Positions 44,674 through 53,232 of a DNA stretch of 64,000 bases are shown piece by piece; the first letter of the stretch is position 1; each line of letters begins with the position of its first letter. Both the position numbers and the translations under genes were made by a program. This stretch comes from Cystobacter fuscus (lineage in GTDB: Bacteria > Myxococcota > Myxococcia > Myxococcales > Myxococcaceae). The stretch spans positions 8,990,001 through 9,054,000 of the forward strand of contig NZ_CP022098.1 in NCBI RefSeq assembly GCF_002305875.1. The letters are read 5' to 3'. The notes beneath the pieces were generated by a model. That model saw only the letters and a program-made list of their open reading frames with translations, had not been told where the DNA came from and searched no databases.

Positions 44674-47153
44674 TGCAAGACGTCAAGGACACCACGGGTA
44701 CCCAGGGAGCTGGCTCCTCCGCCGAAGGACAGAAGGCCCCGCAGGCGGGTCCCCAGAAGGCGCCGCCGCCGAACCCGGGACCCTCGAGGCAGCAGGCGCT
44801 CTCGTATGGGATTGTCGGCCAGGGATTGAAGGAGGTCACCCGGCGGGTCCCCGAGGACGAGCCCCCTCCCCTCCCCGAGAACGCGAAGCTCAAGTCCATC
44901 GGCAAGCCTGTCTCCCGCCTGGATGGAATCGAGAAGGTCACCGGCAGGGCCCGCTATACCTTCGATGTCCAGCTTCCCGGCATGCTCTGGGGCAAGTGGG
45001 TCGTCTCGCCGCTGCCCCATGCGCGCATCAAGTCCATCGATACCTCGGCGGCCGAGCGCGCTCCGGGAGTCCGAGCCGTTCACGTCCTGGAGCTGCTGCT
45101 GTCCACCGCGCGGTTGCGTGACCCCAAGGCGGAAAAGGGCAATCGCTATCCCACGGTCCGCTACGCGGGCCAGCCCATCGCGGCGGTCGCGGCCGACAAC
45201 CCCCGCGCCGCCGAGGCCGCGGCACGGCTGATCAAGGTGGAATACGAGCCCCAGGCCCACGTCACCGGCATTGAGGAGGCGATGAAGGAGAACGCACCTC
45301 GCGTCTACCCCGGCCCCACCGAGCAGCCGGCGACGGCGGGAGGCGGAGGAGCGCCTCCAGGCCTCCCCCAGAATGGCAACGTGCGAGGTCCCGACACGAA
45401 GCCCCGGGGCATGGGCCCGCGCGGGGATGTCGCCCAGGGGTTTCGCGAGTCCGACGTGGTGGTCGAAGCGGAATACCGCACGCAGGTGCAGACCCACGTG
45501 CCCATGGAGCCGCATGGACTCGTCGCCGATTGGCGGGACGAGGGTCTCACCCTCTACGCCTCCACCCAATACATTGGCAGCGTCCGGGACGAGGCGGCCG
45601 AGCACTTCGATCTGCCGAAGAGCAAGGTCCGGGTGATCAGCGACTTCACCGGCGGCGGCTTCGGCGCGAAGTATGGAATTGGCAACTTCGGGCTGCTCGC
45701 CATCCATCTATCGCGCAAGGCCCGGGCGCCGGTGCGGATGATCCTGGATCGCCGGGACGAACATGTCTCGGGTGGCAATCGTCCCAACAGCATTCAACGG
45801 CTCAAGCTCGGCGCGAAGCGTGACGGCACCCTCGTGGCGCTCCAGCTCCAGGCGTATGGCAGCGGAGGCGTGGCCGGAGGCGCGGGGGTCGGCTTCGCGC
45901 ATGGCACCCTCTATGCCTGCCCGAACGTGCACGTGGAGCAGTACGACGTCTTCACCAACACGGGGCCCTGCGCCGCCTTCCGGGCGCCCGGTCAGGCCCA
46001 GGGCATGTTCGGCCTGGAGCAGGCCGTGGACGAGCTGGCGGAGAAGCTCGGGATGGATCCGCTCGCGCTCCGGGAGAAGATCGACATCTCCGGGACGGAT
46101 GATTGTCTGGCCCGGGCACATGAGCGCCGCGTGGGCGCCGAGCGGTTCGGCTGGAACAAGCGGCGGCCCGCGGGCTCGGACAAGGGAGCCATCAAGCGGG
46201 GCATGGGAGTCGCCCAGTCCCAGTGGCTCTACCTCGTCCACCGGAACGCCGCGTGCGAGGTGCGGGTGATGGGCGATGGTTCCGTCGAGGCCTTCAGCAG
46301 CACGCAGGACATCGGGACGGGGACTCGCACCATCCTGGCCCAGGTGGTGGCGGAGGAGTTCGGCCTGCGCCCCGAGGAGGTGGGTTCCCATATCGGCGAC
46401 TCCCGCTATCCAGGCGGGCCCGCCTCCGGTGGGAGCCGGGTCACCAGCTCCCTGACTCCCGCCGCCCGGAATGCCGCTTGGCGCTGTGCCCGTGATCTGG
46501 CCACACGCCTCGCCCCCGTTCTCGACACGAACGCGGATGACATCGTCTTCGCGGCGGGCAAGGTGATGGTGAAGGGCAAGCCCGCGTCGGCGATGCCGTT
46601 TCGCGAGGCGGTCAAGAAGGCCCGGTTCCAGGAGATCTCCCACCGCGCCGAGCGCCGGGACGACTACGAAGGGTACATGGCCGTGACCCCGGACATGAGC
46701 ATCAGCCGGCATGGAATTGGGGGCGTCCAGTTCGCCGAGGTCGAGGTCGATACCGAGACGGGCATCGTCAAGGTGGTGCGGATGGTCGCGGTGCACGACT
46801 GCGGGCGTCCCATCAATCCCAAGCTCACCGAGAGCCAGATCTTCGGAGGGGTGATTCAAGGCGTGAGCTACGCCCTCTACGAGGAGCGGCACCTGGATGC
46901 CGCGAGCGGCCACCAACTCAACGCCAACGTCGATCAATACAAGATCGTCGGCTCGCGCGAGGTGCCGAGCATCGAGGTCATCCTGCTCGAGCAGCTCGGG
47001 GCGCAGTCCTCGACGGACGCGCGTGGAGTCGCCGAGCCCGCCAACGTGGCGACGGCGGCGGCGGTGGCCAATGCCTTCTACAACGCGACGGGCAAGCGCA
47101 TCCGCACGCTCCCGATGACGCCCGCGAATGTGCTCGCGGCGCTGCGCGCCTGA
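44673..47153 (+). CDS. Molybdopterin-binding catalytic subunit of aldehyde/xanthine-type oxidoreductase (PaoC-like)
   Basis: The protein is 826 aa from ATG 44673. It has an unusual Pro/Gln-rich N-terminal extension of about 60 residues, then SRLDGIEKVTGRARYTFDV, the standard start of the domain. Further blocks are DFTGGGFGAKYG, CAAFRAPGQAQG, SSTQDIGTGTRT and GGPASGGSRVTSS. The catalytic glutamate lies in ARGVAEPANVATAAAVANA. Substrate is probably an aldehyde or N-heterocycle. Operon order FeS-Mo-FAD differs from E. coli paoABC (FeS-FAD-Mo). Confidence 0.9.
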   Translation: MQDVKDTTGTQGAGSSAEGQKAPQAGPQKAPPPNPGPSRQQALSYGIVGQGLKEVTRRVPEDEPPPLPENAKLKSIGKPVSRLDGIEKVTGRARYTFDVQLPGMLWGKWVVSPLPHARIKSIDTSAAERAPGVRAVHVLELLLSTARLRDPKAEKGNRYPTVRYAGQPIAAVAADNPRAAEAAARLIKVEYEPQAHVTGIEEAMKENAPRVYPGPTEQPATAGGGGAPPGLPQNGNVRGPDTKPRGMGPRGDVAQGFRESDVVVEAEYRTQVQTHVPMEPHGLVADWRDEGLTLYASTQYIGSVRDEAAEHFDLPKSKVRVISDFTGGGFGAKYGIGNFGLLAIHLSRKARAPVRMILDRRDEHVSGGNRPNSIQRLKLGAKRDGTLVALQLQAYGSGGVAGGAGVGFAHGTLYACPNVHVEQYDVFTNTGPCAAFRAPGQAQGMFGLEQAVDELAEKLGMDPLALREKIDISGTDDCLARAHERRVGAERFGWNKRRPAGSDKGAIKRGMGVAQSQWLYLVHRNAACEVRVMGDGSVEAFSSTQDIGTGTRTILAQVVAEEFGLRPEEVGSHIGDSRYPGGPASGGSRVTSSLTPAARNAAWRCARDLATRLAPVLDTNADDIVFAAGKVMVKGKPASAMPFREAVKKARFQEISHRAERRDDYEGYMAVTPDMSISRHGIGGVQFAEVEVDTETGIVKVVRMVAVHDCGRPINPKLTESQIFGGVIQGVSYALYEERHLDAASGHQLNANVDQYKIVGSREVPSIEVILLEQLGAQSSTDARGVAEPANVATAAAVANAFYNATGKRIRTLPMTPANVLAALRA

Positions 47154-47170
47154 ATCGGACCGGAGGACGC

Positions 47171-48160
47171 ATGCAGAGCTTCGAGTGGGTGGATGCTGAA
47201 TCCGTGGAGCAGGCCGTGTCGCTGCTGGGTGAAGGCAGCGAGCGCGCGCCGGTCATGGCGAAGGCCGGTGGGATGGATCTGCTGGATCTGATGAAGGGCG
47301 GCGTGGTGTCCCCGCGCCGGGTGGTCAACCTCAAGACCATCAAGGGCCTGGACGGGGTGCGCTTCGACGCGAAACAGGGGCTGGAGCTCGGCACCCTGGT
47401 GACGCTGAGCCGGGTGTCGCGGGAGCCCGAGGTGCGCCGCCGCTTCGTGGCGCTCGCGGAAGCGGCGGAGCATGCCGCGACGCCGCAGGTCCGCAATGCC
47501 GCCACCCTGGGCGGCAACCTGCTCCAGCGGCCCCGCTGCTGGTACTTCCGCAACGAGTACTTCCACCAGGTGGAGGGCAACGAGGTCGAGCGGGTCCGCG
47601 AGGGGCAGAACCAGTACCACGCCATCTTCGACAATCAGCGCACGGTGATGGTGCACGCCTCCACCCCGGCCACGGCCCTGGTGGCCTATGGCGCCTCGGT
47701 CGAGTTGAGCGGACCCGGGGGCAAGACGCGCGTAGTGCCCGTGTCCGACTTCCTGCTGCCACCGGACATGAAGCGGCCAAGTGACACGGTCATCGCGCCG
47801 AACGAGGTGTTGACGCGCGTGCGCATCCCGGCACCGGGCGCGGGGACGAAGGCGGCGTACTACAAGCAGGGCGAGCGGGAGAGCTACGACTGGCCGATCT
47901 GCGACGTCGCGGTGGTGCTCCAGATGGATGGGCAGGTCGTCCGGCAGGCGGCCATCGCCCTGGGCTGGGTCGCGCCCACGCCCCGGCGGGCGGCGGAGGC
48001 GGAGAAGCTCCTCGTCGGGAAGAAGCTCGATGAGGAACTCGCTCGCCAGGCGGCGAAGGCGGCCGTGAGCGGCGCGACGCCCCTGTCGAAGAACGCCTAC
48101 AAGGTGCCAATCCTCGAAGCGGTGATCCGAAGGACGGTGATCGCCGCGGCGAAGGCATGA
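47171..48160 (+). CDS. FAD-binding subunit of molybdenum hydroxylase (PaoB/YagS-like)
   Basis: The protein is 329 aa. The FAD domain has AKAGGMDLLDLMKGG and NAATLGGNLLQRPRCWYFR. The extra Cys-containing loop after GGNLLQR resembles the [4Fe-4S] insertion of PaoB/YagS, although only part of the cluster ligands can be judged by eye. The C-terminal CO-dehydrogenase-flavoprotein domain follows. It starts 17 bases after the Mo subunit and overlaps the next small gene (ATGA). Confidence 0.9.
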   Translation: MQSFEWVDAESVEQAVSLLGEGSERAPVMAKAGGMDLLDLMKGGVVSPRRVVNLKTIKGLDGVRFDAKQGLELGTLVTLSRVSREPEVRRRFVALAEAAEHAATPQVRNAATLGGNLLQRPRCWYFRNEYFHQVEGNEVERVREGQNQYHAIFDNQRTVMVHASTPATALVAYGASVELSGPGGKTRVVPVSDFLLPPDMKRPSDTVIAPNEVLTRVRIPAPGAGTKAAYYKQGERESYDWPICDVAVVLQMDGQVVRQAAIALGWVAPTPRRAAEAEKLLVGKKLDEELARQAAKAAVSGATPLSKNAYKVPILEAVIRRTVIAAAKA

Positions 48161-48426
48161 GAGAGCCCATGGACTCGAACACCGAGCAGAAACCCCCGCG
48201 CGTCTGCCGGCGTGTGCGCTCGAAGGGAACGCCGGGCGTGCGCTACGACGCGGCGGTGGAGTGGGAGACGGGCTTCGTGTCGACCGCGACGTTCTGGTGC
48301 GTCTCGACGGGAGAGTGCGTGGGGCCCGATGACGACCTGGTCCATCCGCATGCCTGCGGAGAGGGGCGCGTCTGCTTCCGTCCCCCCACGGACGAGTCGG
48401 CGGAGGAGGCTCGAATCCTGGAGTGA
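48157..48426 (+). CDS. Small cysteine-containing protein at end of molybdenum hydroxylase operon
   Basis: The protein is 89 aa. The ATG overlaps the FAD-subunit TGA (ATGA), a sign of translational coupling; ATG 48169 is an alternative. It contains CRRV, FWCVSTGECVGPDDD and HACGEGRVCF, with five cysteines. It is not a MoCo chaperone (PaoD/XdhC-like) by motif. Function unknown. Confidence 0.5.
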   Translation: MREPMDSNTEQKPPRVCRRVRSKGTPGVRYDAAVEWETGFVSTATFWCVSTGECVGPDDDLVHPHACGEGRVCFRPPTDESAEEARILE

Positions 48427-48478
48427 ACTTGGGAACCGTTCACCGCCCAGGCTTGGTTGAGGAGGGGGCGGGAAGGGC

Positions 48479-48570
48479 GTGACCAACATTCCGGGCGGTT
48501 GCGAGGTAAAGGCGCGATTCTGCTGGGAATTTCGCACCGCCCGGCGCGGGTTCGAATCACGCCGCCTCCA
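48479..48570 (+). tRNA. Degenerate tRNA-Ser(GCU)-like sequence (pseudo-tRNA)
   Basis: The 3' part GCGGG-TTCGAAT-CACGC, then CGCCTCC and A, reads as T-arm, acceptor strand and discriminator, with one mismatch in the T stem. Upstream, GCGAGGTAAAGGCGC resembles a class II D-arm with deletions, and GATTCTGCTGGGAATT resembles an anticodon arm with GCT in the loop. The 5' acceptor strand does not pair, so it is not functional as written. It lies at the border between the intact operon and the mobile-element region, a usual integration point. Confidence 0.35.
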
Positions 48571-48820
48571 CTAGAAGTTGCCCGCCGCCTTAGCTCACCT
48601 TCCCACGGACCGGGTGCTCGCCTCGTCGTTCGGTGATAGCCACCGGCCCGAGGAATGGACGCGGAAGGTCGGCGAACGCCAGGAGCGTGGGGTTCACGCT
48701 CTTCTGCCTGGGGATGCTGACCCTGCTCATCGCGGGGCAAGGGTTATGCCTGCCGTTGGCCGGAATCACGGCGTTCCTGGCCTTGCTTATCCGTGCTGGG
48801 CCTCACCAGGCCGTGAGCGG
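48571..48820. other. Stretch without a supported gene at the edge of the mobile region
   Basis: A + frame from GTG 48633 contains a hydrophobic stretch (VGFTLFCLGMLTLLIAG...) that fades into the LysR stump. It may be the relic of a small membrane protein. I see no ribosome site and no family. Confidence 0.3.
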
Positions 48821-49018
48821 TCAAGTCGCGCTGGCACCGCCGCGGGCACCGGCGCGCCGGATGAGGTCGCGGAAGGCGCTCATCGCCGGGTCGGTGTGGG
48901 TGCGCTCGTGCCACCACAGGTTGATGGTGAGGGTGAGCGGCGGCACCGGGCTCTGCACGGTGCGCAGGCCAAGGCGCGGGCCGAGGCGGGTTGTGTGCCG
49001 GGCCAGAGGAGACGCGGT
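48821..49018 (-). pseudogene. C-terminal stump of a LysR-type regulator
   Basis: About 65 residues read like the end of a LysR effector domain: RLGPRLGLRTVQSPVPPL, then LTINLWWHERTHTDPAMSAF and RDLIRR. The DNA-binding part is gone; the frame continues upstream into an IS91-type relic. It is a host-gene remnant cut by a mobile element. Confidence 0.6.
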
Positions 49019-49248
49019 GCAGCCCCATGGGGCACACGCCGGCCCAGAGGCCCCCTCCAGGGGGCGGCCACAGGGGTGTGGGCGTCTTTGGCAGCGTGAC
49101 GGCTCGAGGCTCAACACCACGTGTGCTGGGGTGGCCCCCGCGCTGCGGCCAGCGCAAGCAGGCCGCGTGGGCAGTGACAGGTGCTCCACAATGGCGCGCA
49201 CGGCGTTGGGTGCCGTCAGGACGGCATCGACACACTGCCACGGGTCCG
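49019..49248 (-). mobile_element. IS91-type element relic A (C-terminal end of transposase plus 3' flank)
   Basis: VDAVLTAPNAVRAIVEHLSLP corresponds to VLAYVTAPAGVRSILEHLGLP of relic E. The bases after it (CCACCCCAGCACACGTGGT, then GTGTGCCCCATGGGGCTGC) also match the 3' flank of E. It is divergent from relic B across the recombinase unit, so they may be different copies. Confidence 0.55.
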
Positions 49249-49265
49249 CCACCCTTATTTGAGCA
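49245..49265 (+). repeat. Left terminal inverted repeat of serine-recombinase unit
   Basis: Its inner 17 bases are CCACCCTTATTTGAGCA (49249-49265). The reverse complement of the right copy differs at one of these bases, and at two of all 21. It is AT-richer than its surroundings and lies just before the GTG start of the DUF5372 gene. Confidence 0.65.
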
Positions 49266-49266
49266 C

Positions 49267-49710
49267 GTGGCCGTAACGCTGCCGGTCCACCCCCTCAAGG
49301 GCGTGATGCTGCCGGTCGCCCGGTTCATCCGCAGCCAGGACGGTCGGCGCTACGTCGACGTGGAGTACCCTCCCGGCCGGTACATGCGACTGCCGCTCGA
49401 GTGGACGGACCGCTCCCCACCCCTCGTTCCGCCGAGCGTCGGTGGTCGCGCAGTCCGCCTCTCCGTCCCCGTTCTGCTCAAGCTTGCCAGCGCAGTGCAG
49501 GTGGCGCTCGGTCGCCCCCAGGGCTCATCAACCGCGCCCCTGTCCCACGGTGGACCTACGTTGACACATGCCAACGTGTCCACCCCAGAAATCCGGCCCG
49601 CCGTGGTCGGCACTGCCCGTGGCGGCAAGGCAGCAACTGCTCGGCACGTGGGCCGCCCTGCTGCACAAGGCGCTGCGCGCCGAAACCGTAGACGCGGAGG
49701 AAGGCGATGA
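49267..49710 (+). CDS. DUF5372-like protein, companion of serine recombinase
   Basis: The protein is about 147 aa from GTG 49267, immediately inside the left inverted repeat; the start is uncertain. VAVTLPVHPLKGVML and MRLPLEWTD are the two conserved blocks of DUF5372 (HPFHPL...G, and ...PxxWTD). The C-terminal half is Arg/Ala-rich and may be poorly conserved. Members are typically encoded just before transposase or recombinase genes. It overlaps the recombinase start by four bases. Function unknown, presumably mobility accessory. Confidence 0.6.
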   Translation: MAVTLPVHPLKGVMLPVARFIRSQDGRRYVDVEYPPGRYMRLPLEWTDRSPPLVPPSVGGRAVRLSVPVLLKLASAVQVALGRPQGSSTAPLSHGGPTLTHANVSTPEIRPAVVGTARGGKAATARHVGRPAAQGAARRNRRRGGRR

Positions 49711-51815
49711 ACGACAAGGTTCGAGCCACGCATCTGGAGCGTCGAGCGGTGGTGTATCTGCGCCAGTCCACGCTCAGTCAGGTCCATGAGCATCGTGAGT
49801 CCACGGCCCGTCAGTACGCCCTGCGCCAGCGTGCTCTGGAGCTGGGCTGGCCGCCCGAGCGCATTGAGATAATCGATGAAGACATGGGCCAGAGCGGTAC
49901 GAGCGCGGACTGGCGGGCGGGCTTCCAGCGCATGGCCGAGGAGGTCGCGCACGGACGCGTCGGCGCCATCTTCTCGCTGGAAGTCTCTCGCCTGGCGCGC
50001 TCCTCGGCGGACTGGCACCGGCTGCTGGACTTGTGCGGCCTGGCCGACGTGGTGCTGGTCGATGAACAGGCCGTCTACACTCCGCGCGACTACAATGACC
50101 GGCTGCTGCTGGGCCTCAAGGGCACCATGAGCGAAGCCGAGTTGTACTGGATGCGTTTGCGCTTGCAGGGCGGCAAGCTGTCCAAGGCACGGCGTGGTGC
50201 CCTCCACATCACGCCGCCCGTGGGCTATGAGTGGGAGGAGACAACGAGCCGGTTTCGCTTCGACCCCGACGAAGGGGTGCAGCGAGCCGTGCGCCTTGTT
50301 TTCGAGCGCTTTCGCCTGGAGGGCAGCGCCTATGCCGTGCTGCGCTACTTCATGAAGAACGGGTTGAAGCTGCCCGTGCGAGAGCCGGGCACGCACCAAT
50401 TGCACCCGGAGCCACCGCGCTACACCCTGCTGCTCTCCATGCTCCACAACCCCACCTACGCCGGTGCCTATGTCTTCGGGCGCAATGAGAGGCACATGGC
50501 GCTGGTGGACGGACAGTTGCGGCGCCAGCGCCGTACGCGTTTGCCGCGGGAAGCATGGAAGGTATGCCTGAAGAACCACCACCCGGCCTACATCAGCTGG
50601 GAGGAATACGAAGCCAACCAGAAGAGGCTCGCTACCAACCATCCCAGCTACCAGCAGCCGGACCAACGCGGTGCTGCCCGCGAAGGGAGCGCTCTGTTGC
50701 AGGGGCTGGTGCTCTGTGGCCGGTGCGGTCACCGGATGCAGACGGCCTACCGGGAGTCCGGGCATCCGTACTACGAGTGCCGCCGCATCACCGACAAGGG
50801 CATGTGCTGGACGGTGTCGGCCGCAGGCATTGACGAGGCAGTCGCCCGACTCTTTCTGGAGACAGTCCAGCCTCCGGAGATTGAGCTGGGCCTGGCCATC
50901 ACCCGGGAGGTGGAACGGCAGGCCCAGGAGGTAGGGCGTCAGTGGAAGCTGCGGCTGGAGCGGGCGCACTACGAGGCGCAACTGGCCGAGCGCCGTTACA
51001 AGGCGGTGGACCCGGACAACCGCGTGGTGGCCCGCACGCTGGAGCGTGAGTGGAACGAGAAGCTGGGCGAGTTGGAGGTGCTCGAGCGCGAGCACCAGCA
51101 GGTACTGCGGCGCGAGAAGGTGGAACTCACGAGCCAGGACAGAGCACGCCTGCTCGAACTGGCCAAGGACTTGTCGTACGTCTGGCACGCACGGAGCACG
51201 ACGAATGCCGAGCGCAAGAACCTGCTGCGGATTCTGGTGCGAGAGGTGGCGCTCAGCCCTGTGGAAGTCCCGGAGCGCGGGATTCACATCCAGGTGCTAT
51301 GGCAGACCGGTGCGTGCAGCGACCTGACCATTGCACGCCGCCCTTCCTACACGAGGGCTACCTCGCCCGAGACCATCAAGCTCATTGGCACACTGGTGGA
51401 GCAGAAGAGGACCGATAGGGAGATAGCGGCTGAGCTGAACCGAAGGGGGCTGCTCTCCGGAGTCAAGCGCGCCTGGGACAAGCAAGCGGTGCGCTGGGTG
51501 CGCAGGCGCTACGGCATCCACCGCCAGCCGGTGGGACGACGGCGAGGACGGCCTCGACAGCCGGAGCGCCGGGCTGACGGCCTGTACTCAACGCACGGTG
51601 TCGCCGCACTGCTGGATGTTACTGAGACAATGGTGCGCACCTGGGTCGAGAAGGGCTGGCTGCGATGTGTCGAGGGCGGCGGTCCGGGCACTCCTCGGTG
51701 GTACAAGCTCGATCGCTCGACACTCAAGCGGCTGAGGGCCGCCAAGGCCCAGGGAAATGGCTCCAGCGGACGCGGAGCTGCTCAAATAAGTGTGGAGGAA
51801 GGTGGGGCATTATGA
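49707..51815 (+). CDS. Large serine recombinase
   Basis: The protein is 702 aa. The N-terminal catalytic domain has [11 protein letters not shown] (nucleophile Ser in YxRxS), [18 protein letters not shown] and [14 protein letters not shown]. The recombinase domain is followed by a zinc ribbon (LCGRCGHRM...YYECRR...GMC), a coiled coil (about 400-490) and a C-terminal MerR-like HTH ([23 protein letters not shown]). That HTH tail and an excisionase-like end are unusual for phage integrases but known in transposon-borne recombinases. The stop (51813-51815) lies outside the right inverted repeat, so the last few residues are encoded by the flank. Confidence 0.9.
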   Translation: MNDKVRATHLERRAVVYLRQSTLSQVHEHRESTARQYALRQRALELGWPPERIEIIDEDMGQSGTSADWRAGFQRMAEEVAHGRVGAIFSLEVSRLARSSADWHRLLDLCGLADVVLVDEQAVYTPRDYNDRLLLGLKGTMSEAELYWMRLRLQGGKLSKARRGALHITPPVGYEWEETTSRFRFDPDEGVQRAVRLVFERFRLEGSAYAVLRYFMKNGLKLPVREPGTHQLHPEPPRYTLLLSMLHNPTYAGAYVFGRNERHMALVDGQLRRQRRTRLPREAWKVCLKNHHPAYISWEEYEANQKRLATNHPSYQQPDQRGAAREGSALLQGLVLCGRCGHRMQTAYRESGHPYYECRRITDKGMCWTVSAAGIDEAVARLFLETVQPPEIELGLAITREVERQAQEVGRQWKLRLERAHYEAQLAERRYKAVDPDNRVVARTLEREWNEKLGELEVLEREHQQVLRREKVELTSQDRARLLELAKDLSYVWHARSTTNAERKNLLRILVREVALSPVEVPERGIHIQVLWQTGACSDLTIARRPSYTRATSPETIKLIGTLVEQKRTDREIAAELNRRGLLSGVKRAWDKQAVRWVRRRYGIHRQPVGRRRGRPRQPERRADGLYSTHGVAALLDVTETMVRTWVEKGWLRCVEGGGPGTPRWYKLDRSTLKRLRAAKAQGNGSSGRGAAQISVEEGGAL
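51779..51799 (-). repeat. Right terminal inverted repeat of serine-recombinase unit
   Basis: TGCTCAAATAAGTGTGG (51779-51795) and four further bases mirror the left copy at 19 of 21 positions. It lies within the last codons of the recombinase. Confidence 0.65.
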
Positions 51816-52262
51816 GGAGGCCATCAGGTATGCCAATACCCGGCGCTTGCCTCCACACCCGGCACAGGTGAAGACGTCCACGCCGAACGTCCTCAGCAGT
51901 TGCGCCTGGTCCACTCGCGGCGTCCTCTTCTTCTTCGGCTCCTTGCTGAGCGCTGCCTCAGGTTCCTCGCTCGCCCCCTCCTCTCCTGCTTGGGGGACCA
52001 GAAATGGCCGCAGTTTCGAGCCTGGAGCGAAGACGCCGTGGAACCTCGTGAGGTTTGCCCGAGGCGGAGGCACCAGGGATGCCAGGCGACGCAGCAACTC
52101 CAACCCGGTGAAGAGCAGGTGCGTGGTGCCGTCCGGCAGCGGGCGCTTCATCCGATAAGCGATGCGGCCGTCCTCCGCTCGTGACAAACGCTCCAGCGCC
52201 AACGCTCCGCGTGCTCCATAGCGGCACAGCCGCTCCAGCCCCTGCCTGTCGTTGGCGTGAAC
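51800..52262 (-). mobile_element. IS91-type transposase relic B (internal fragment)
   Basis: About 148 residues in one open frame: [56 protein letters not shown], then the Cys motif [19 protein letters not shown], where the frame stops at 51810. These are the middle and C-terminal parts of IS91/IS801-type HUH transposases. The N-terminal HUH/Tyr catalytic region is absent, so it cannot move itself. Confidence 0.75.
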
Positions 52263-52350
52263 ACGGCCGCCCGGCCGCGTGCGACCCCCTGGTGCCCTTC
52301 TCTTCACGGCCGCCCCCTCCGCCTGACTGCTAGGTTCGCGCCCCGCCCAC

Positions 52351-53232
52351 ATGGATGCCCCCTCGAACGCGCCACCCCCAAGCAGCCTGCCGAGCATGCC
52401 GTCACGGCGCGCGGCCGTCCTATTCACCCTCTGCTCGGGCGGCGCGGTCCTCATTGGCTGCGGAGTGGCCGCCGCGCACGCCGTCCCCCCTGCCCTCTGG
52501 GCGCGCAACGCCGGCGCCTGGATCCTCGGGGCGCTCCTGGCCACCGTGCTCGCTCGGACCGCCACGCCGCGCATGGCACGCGTCTGCCTGCTCCTGGTCC
52601 CGGCCGCCATCGCGGCCACCTTTCTCGATGGGGGGCTCTCGGGCGTCCACCGCTGGATCCGCCTGGGCCCCGTGCGGCTCAACGCCGCCGAGCTGCTCCT
52701 GCCCGTGGGCCTCGTCGCCTGGTCGAGCCTCGCCCCCCGACGGTTCCCGTTCGCGCTCACCGTGCCCGGGATCGGGCTCGTCCTGGCGCTCCAGCCGGAT
52801 GCCTCGCAAGCCGTGGCACTGGCGGGCGCCGTCCTCGCGATCCAGCTTGCTCAACGTCCACAAGGGGCGCTCGGGTGGGTGGGCGTGGCGGTCTCCACGG
52901 CGGCGGCCCTGATCGCACTCTTCCGGCCGGATCCCCTGCTGCCCGTGCCCGAGGTCGAGGGCATCCTCGGCCTCGCCCGGGACACCTCTCCGCTCCTGGC
53001 GCTGCTGGCCGTGCTCACCCTCGCGGGAGCCGTCCTGTCGCCCCTGGTCGCCGTCAAAGGCCCCTTGCCCGCCGCGGCGATGGGCCTCGCCGTCTACCTC
53101 GCGCTCTCGGCGCTGGCGCCCGGACTCGGGGCCTTCCCCGTTCCCCTCGTGGGCATGGGGGCCAGTCCCATCCTCGGTGCGTGGTGCGGCCTGGGGCTCC
53201 TCGTGGGCCTGGGCCGCCCACGGCGGAGCTGA
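52351..53232 (+). CDS. Short SEDS-like (FtsW/RodA-related) membrane protein
   Basis: The protein is 293 aa with about nine hydrophobic helices. [22 protein letters not shown] resembles the GAxRWIxLGxxxxQPSE block of FtsW/RodA, and [17 protein letters not shown] resembles the LQPDLGT block that bears the catalytic Asp. [23 protein letters not shown] resembles the LPFVSYGGSS block near the end. It is about 80-100 residues shorter than typical SEDS proteins. It might polymerise glycan or be a degenerate paralogue. ATG 52396 is an alternative start. Confidence 0.55.
   Translation: MDAPSNAPPPSSLPSMPSRRAAVLFTLCSGGAVLIGCGVAAAHAVPPALWARNAGAWILGALLATVLARTATPRMARVCLLLVPAAIAATFLDGGLSGVHRWIRLGPVRLNAAELLLPVGLVAWSSLAPRRFPFALTVPGIGLVLALQPDASQAVALAGAVLAIQLAQRPQGALGWVGVAVSTAAALIALFRPDPLLPVPEVEGILGLARDTSPLLALLAVLTLAGAVLSPLVAVKGPLPAAAMGLAVYLALSALAPGLGAFPVPLVGMGASPILGAWCGLGLLVGLGRPRRS

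Larger units (their letters stand above)
49245..51799 (+). mobile_element. Serine-recombinase mobile unit with terminal inverted repeats
   Basis: A two-gene unit (DUF5372 protein and large serine recombinase, overlapping by ATGA) is bounded by 21-bp inverted repeats matching at 19 positions. It lies between two IS91-type relics. It is the only complete-looking mobile unit in the window. Long inverted repeats at the ends are not expected for a classical phage-type integrase and suggest IS-like mobility. Confidence 0.6.

Noticed and set aside
51796-52262. Idea that relics A and B are one IS91 gene simply interrupted by the recombinase unit
   Set aside because: Both flanks encode the same VLxxxxA segment, in diverged form, so they overlap in homology and are better seen as two different copies.
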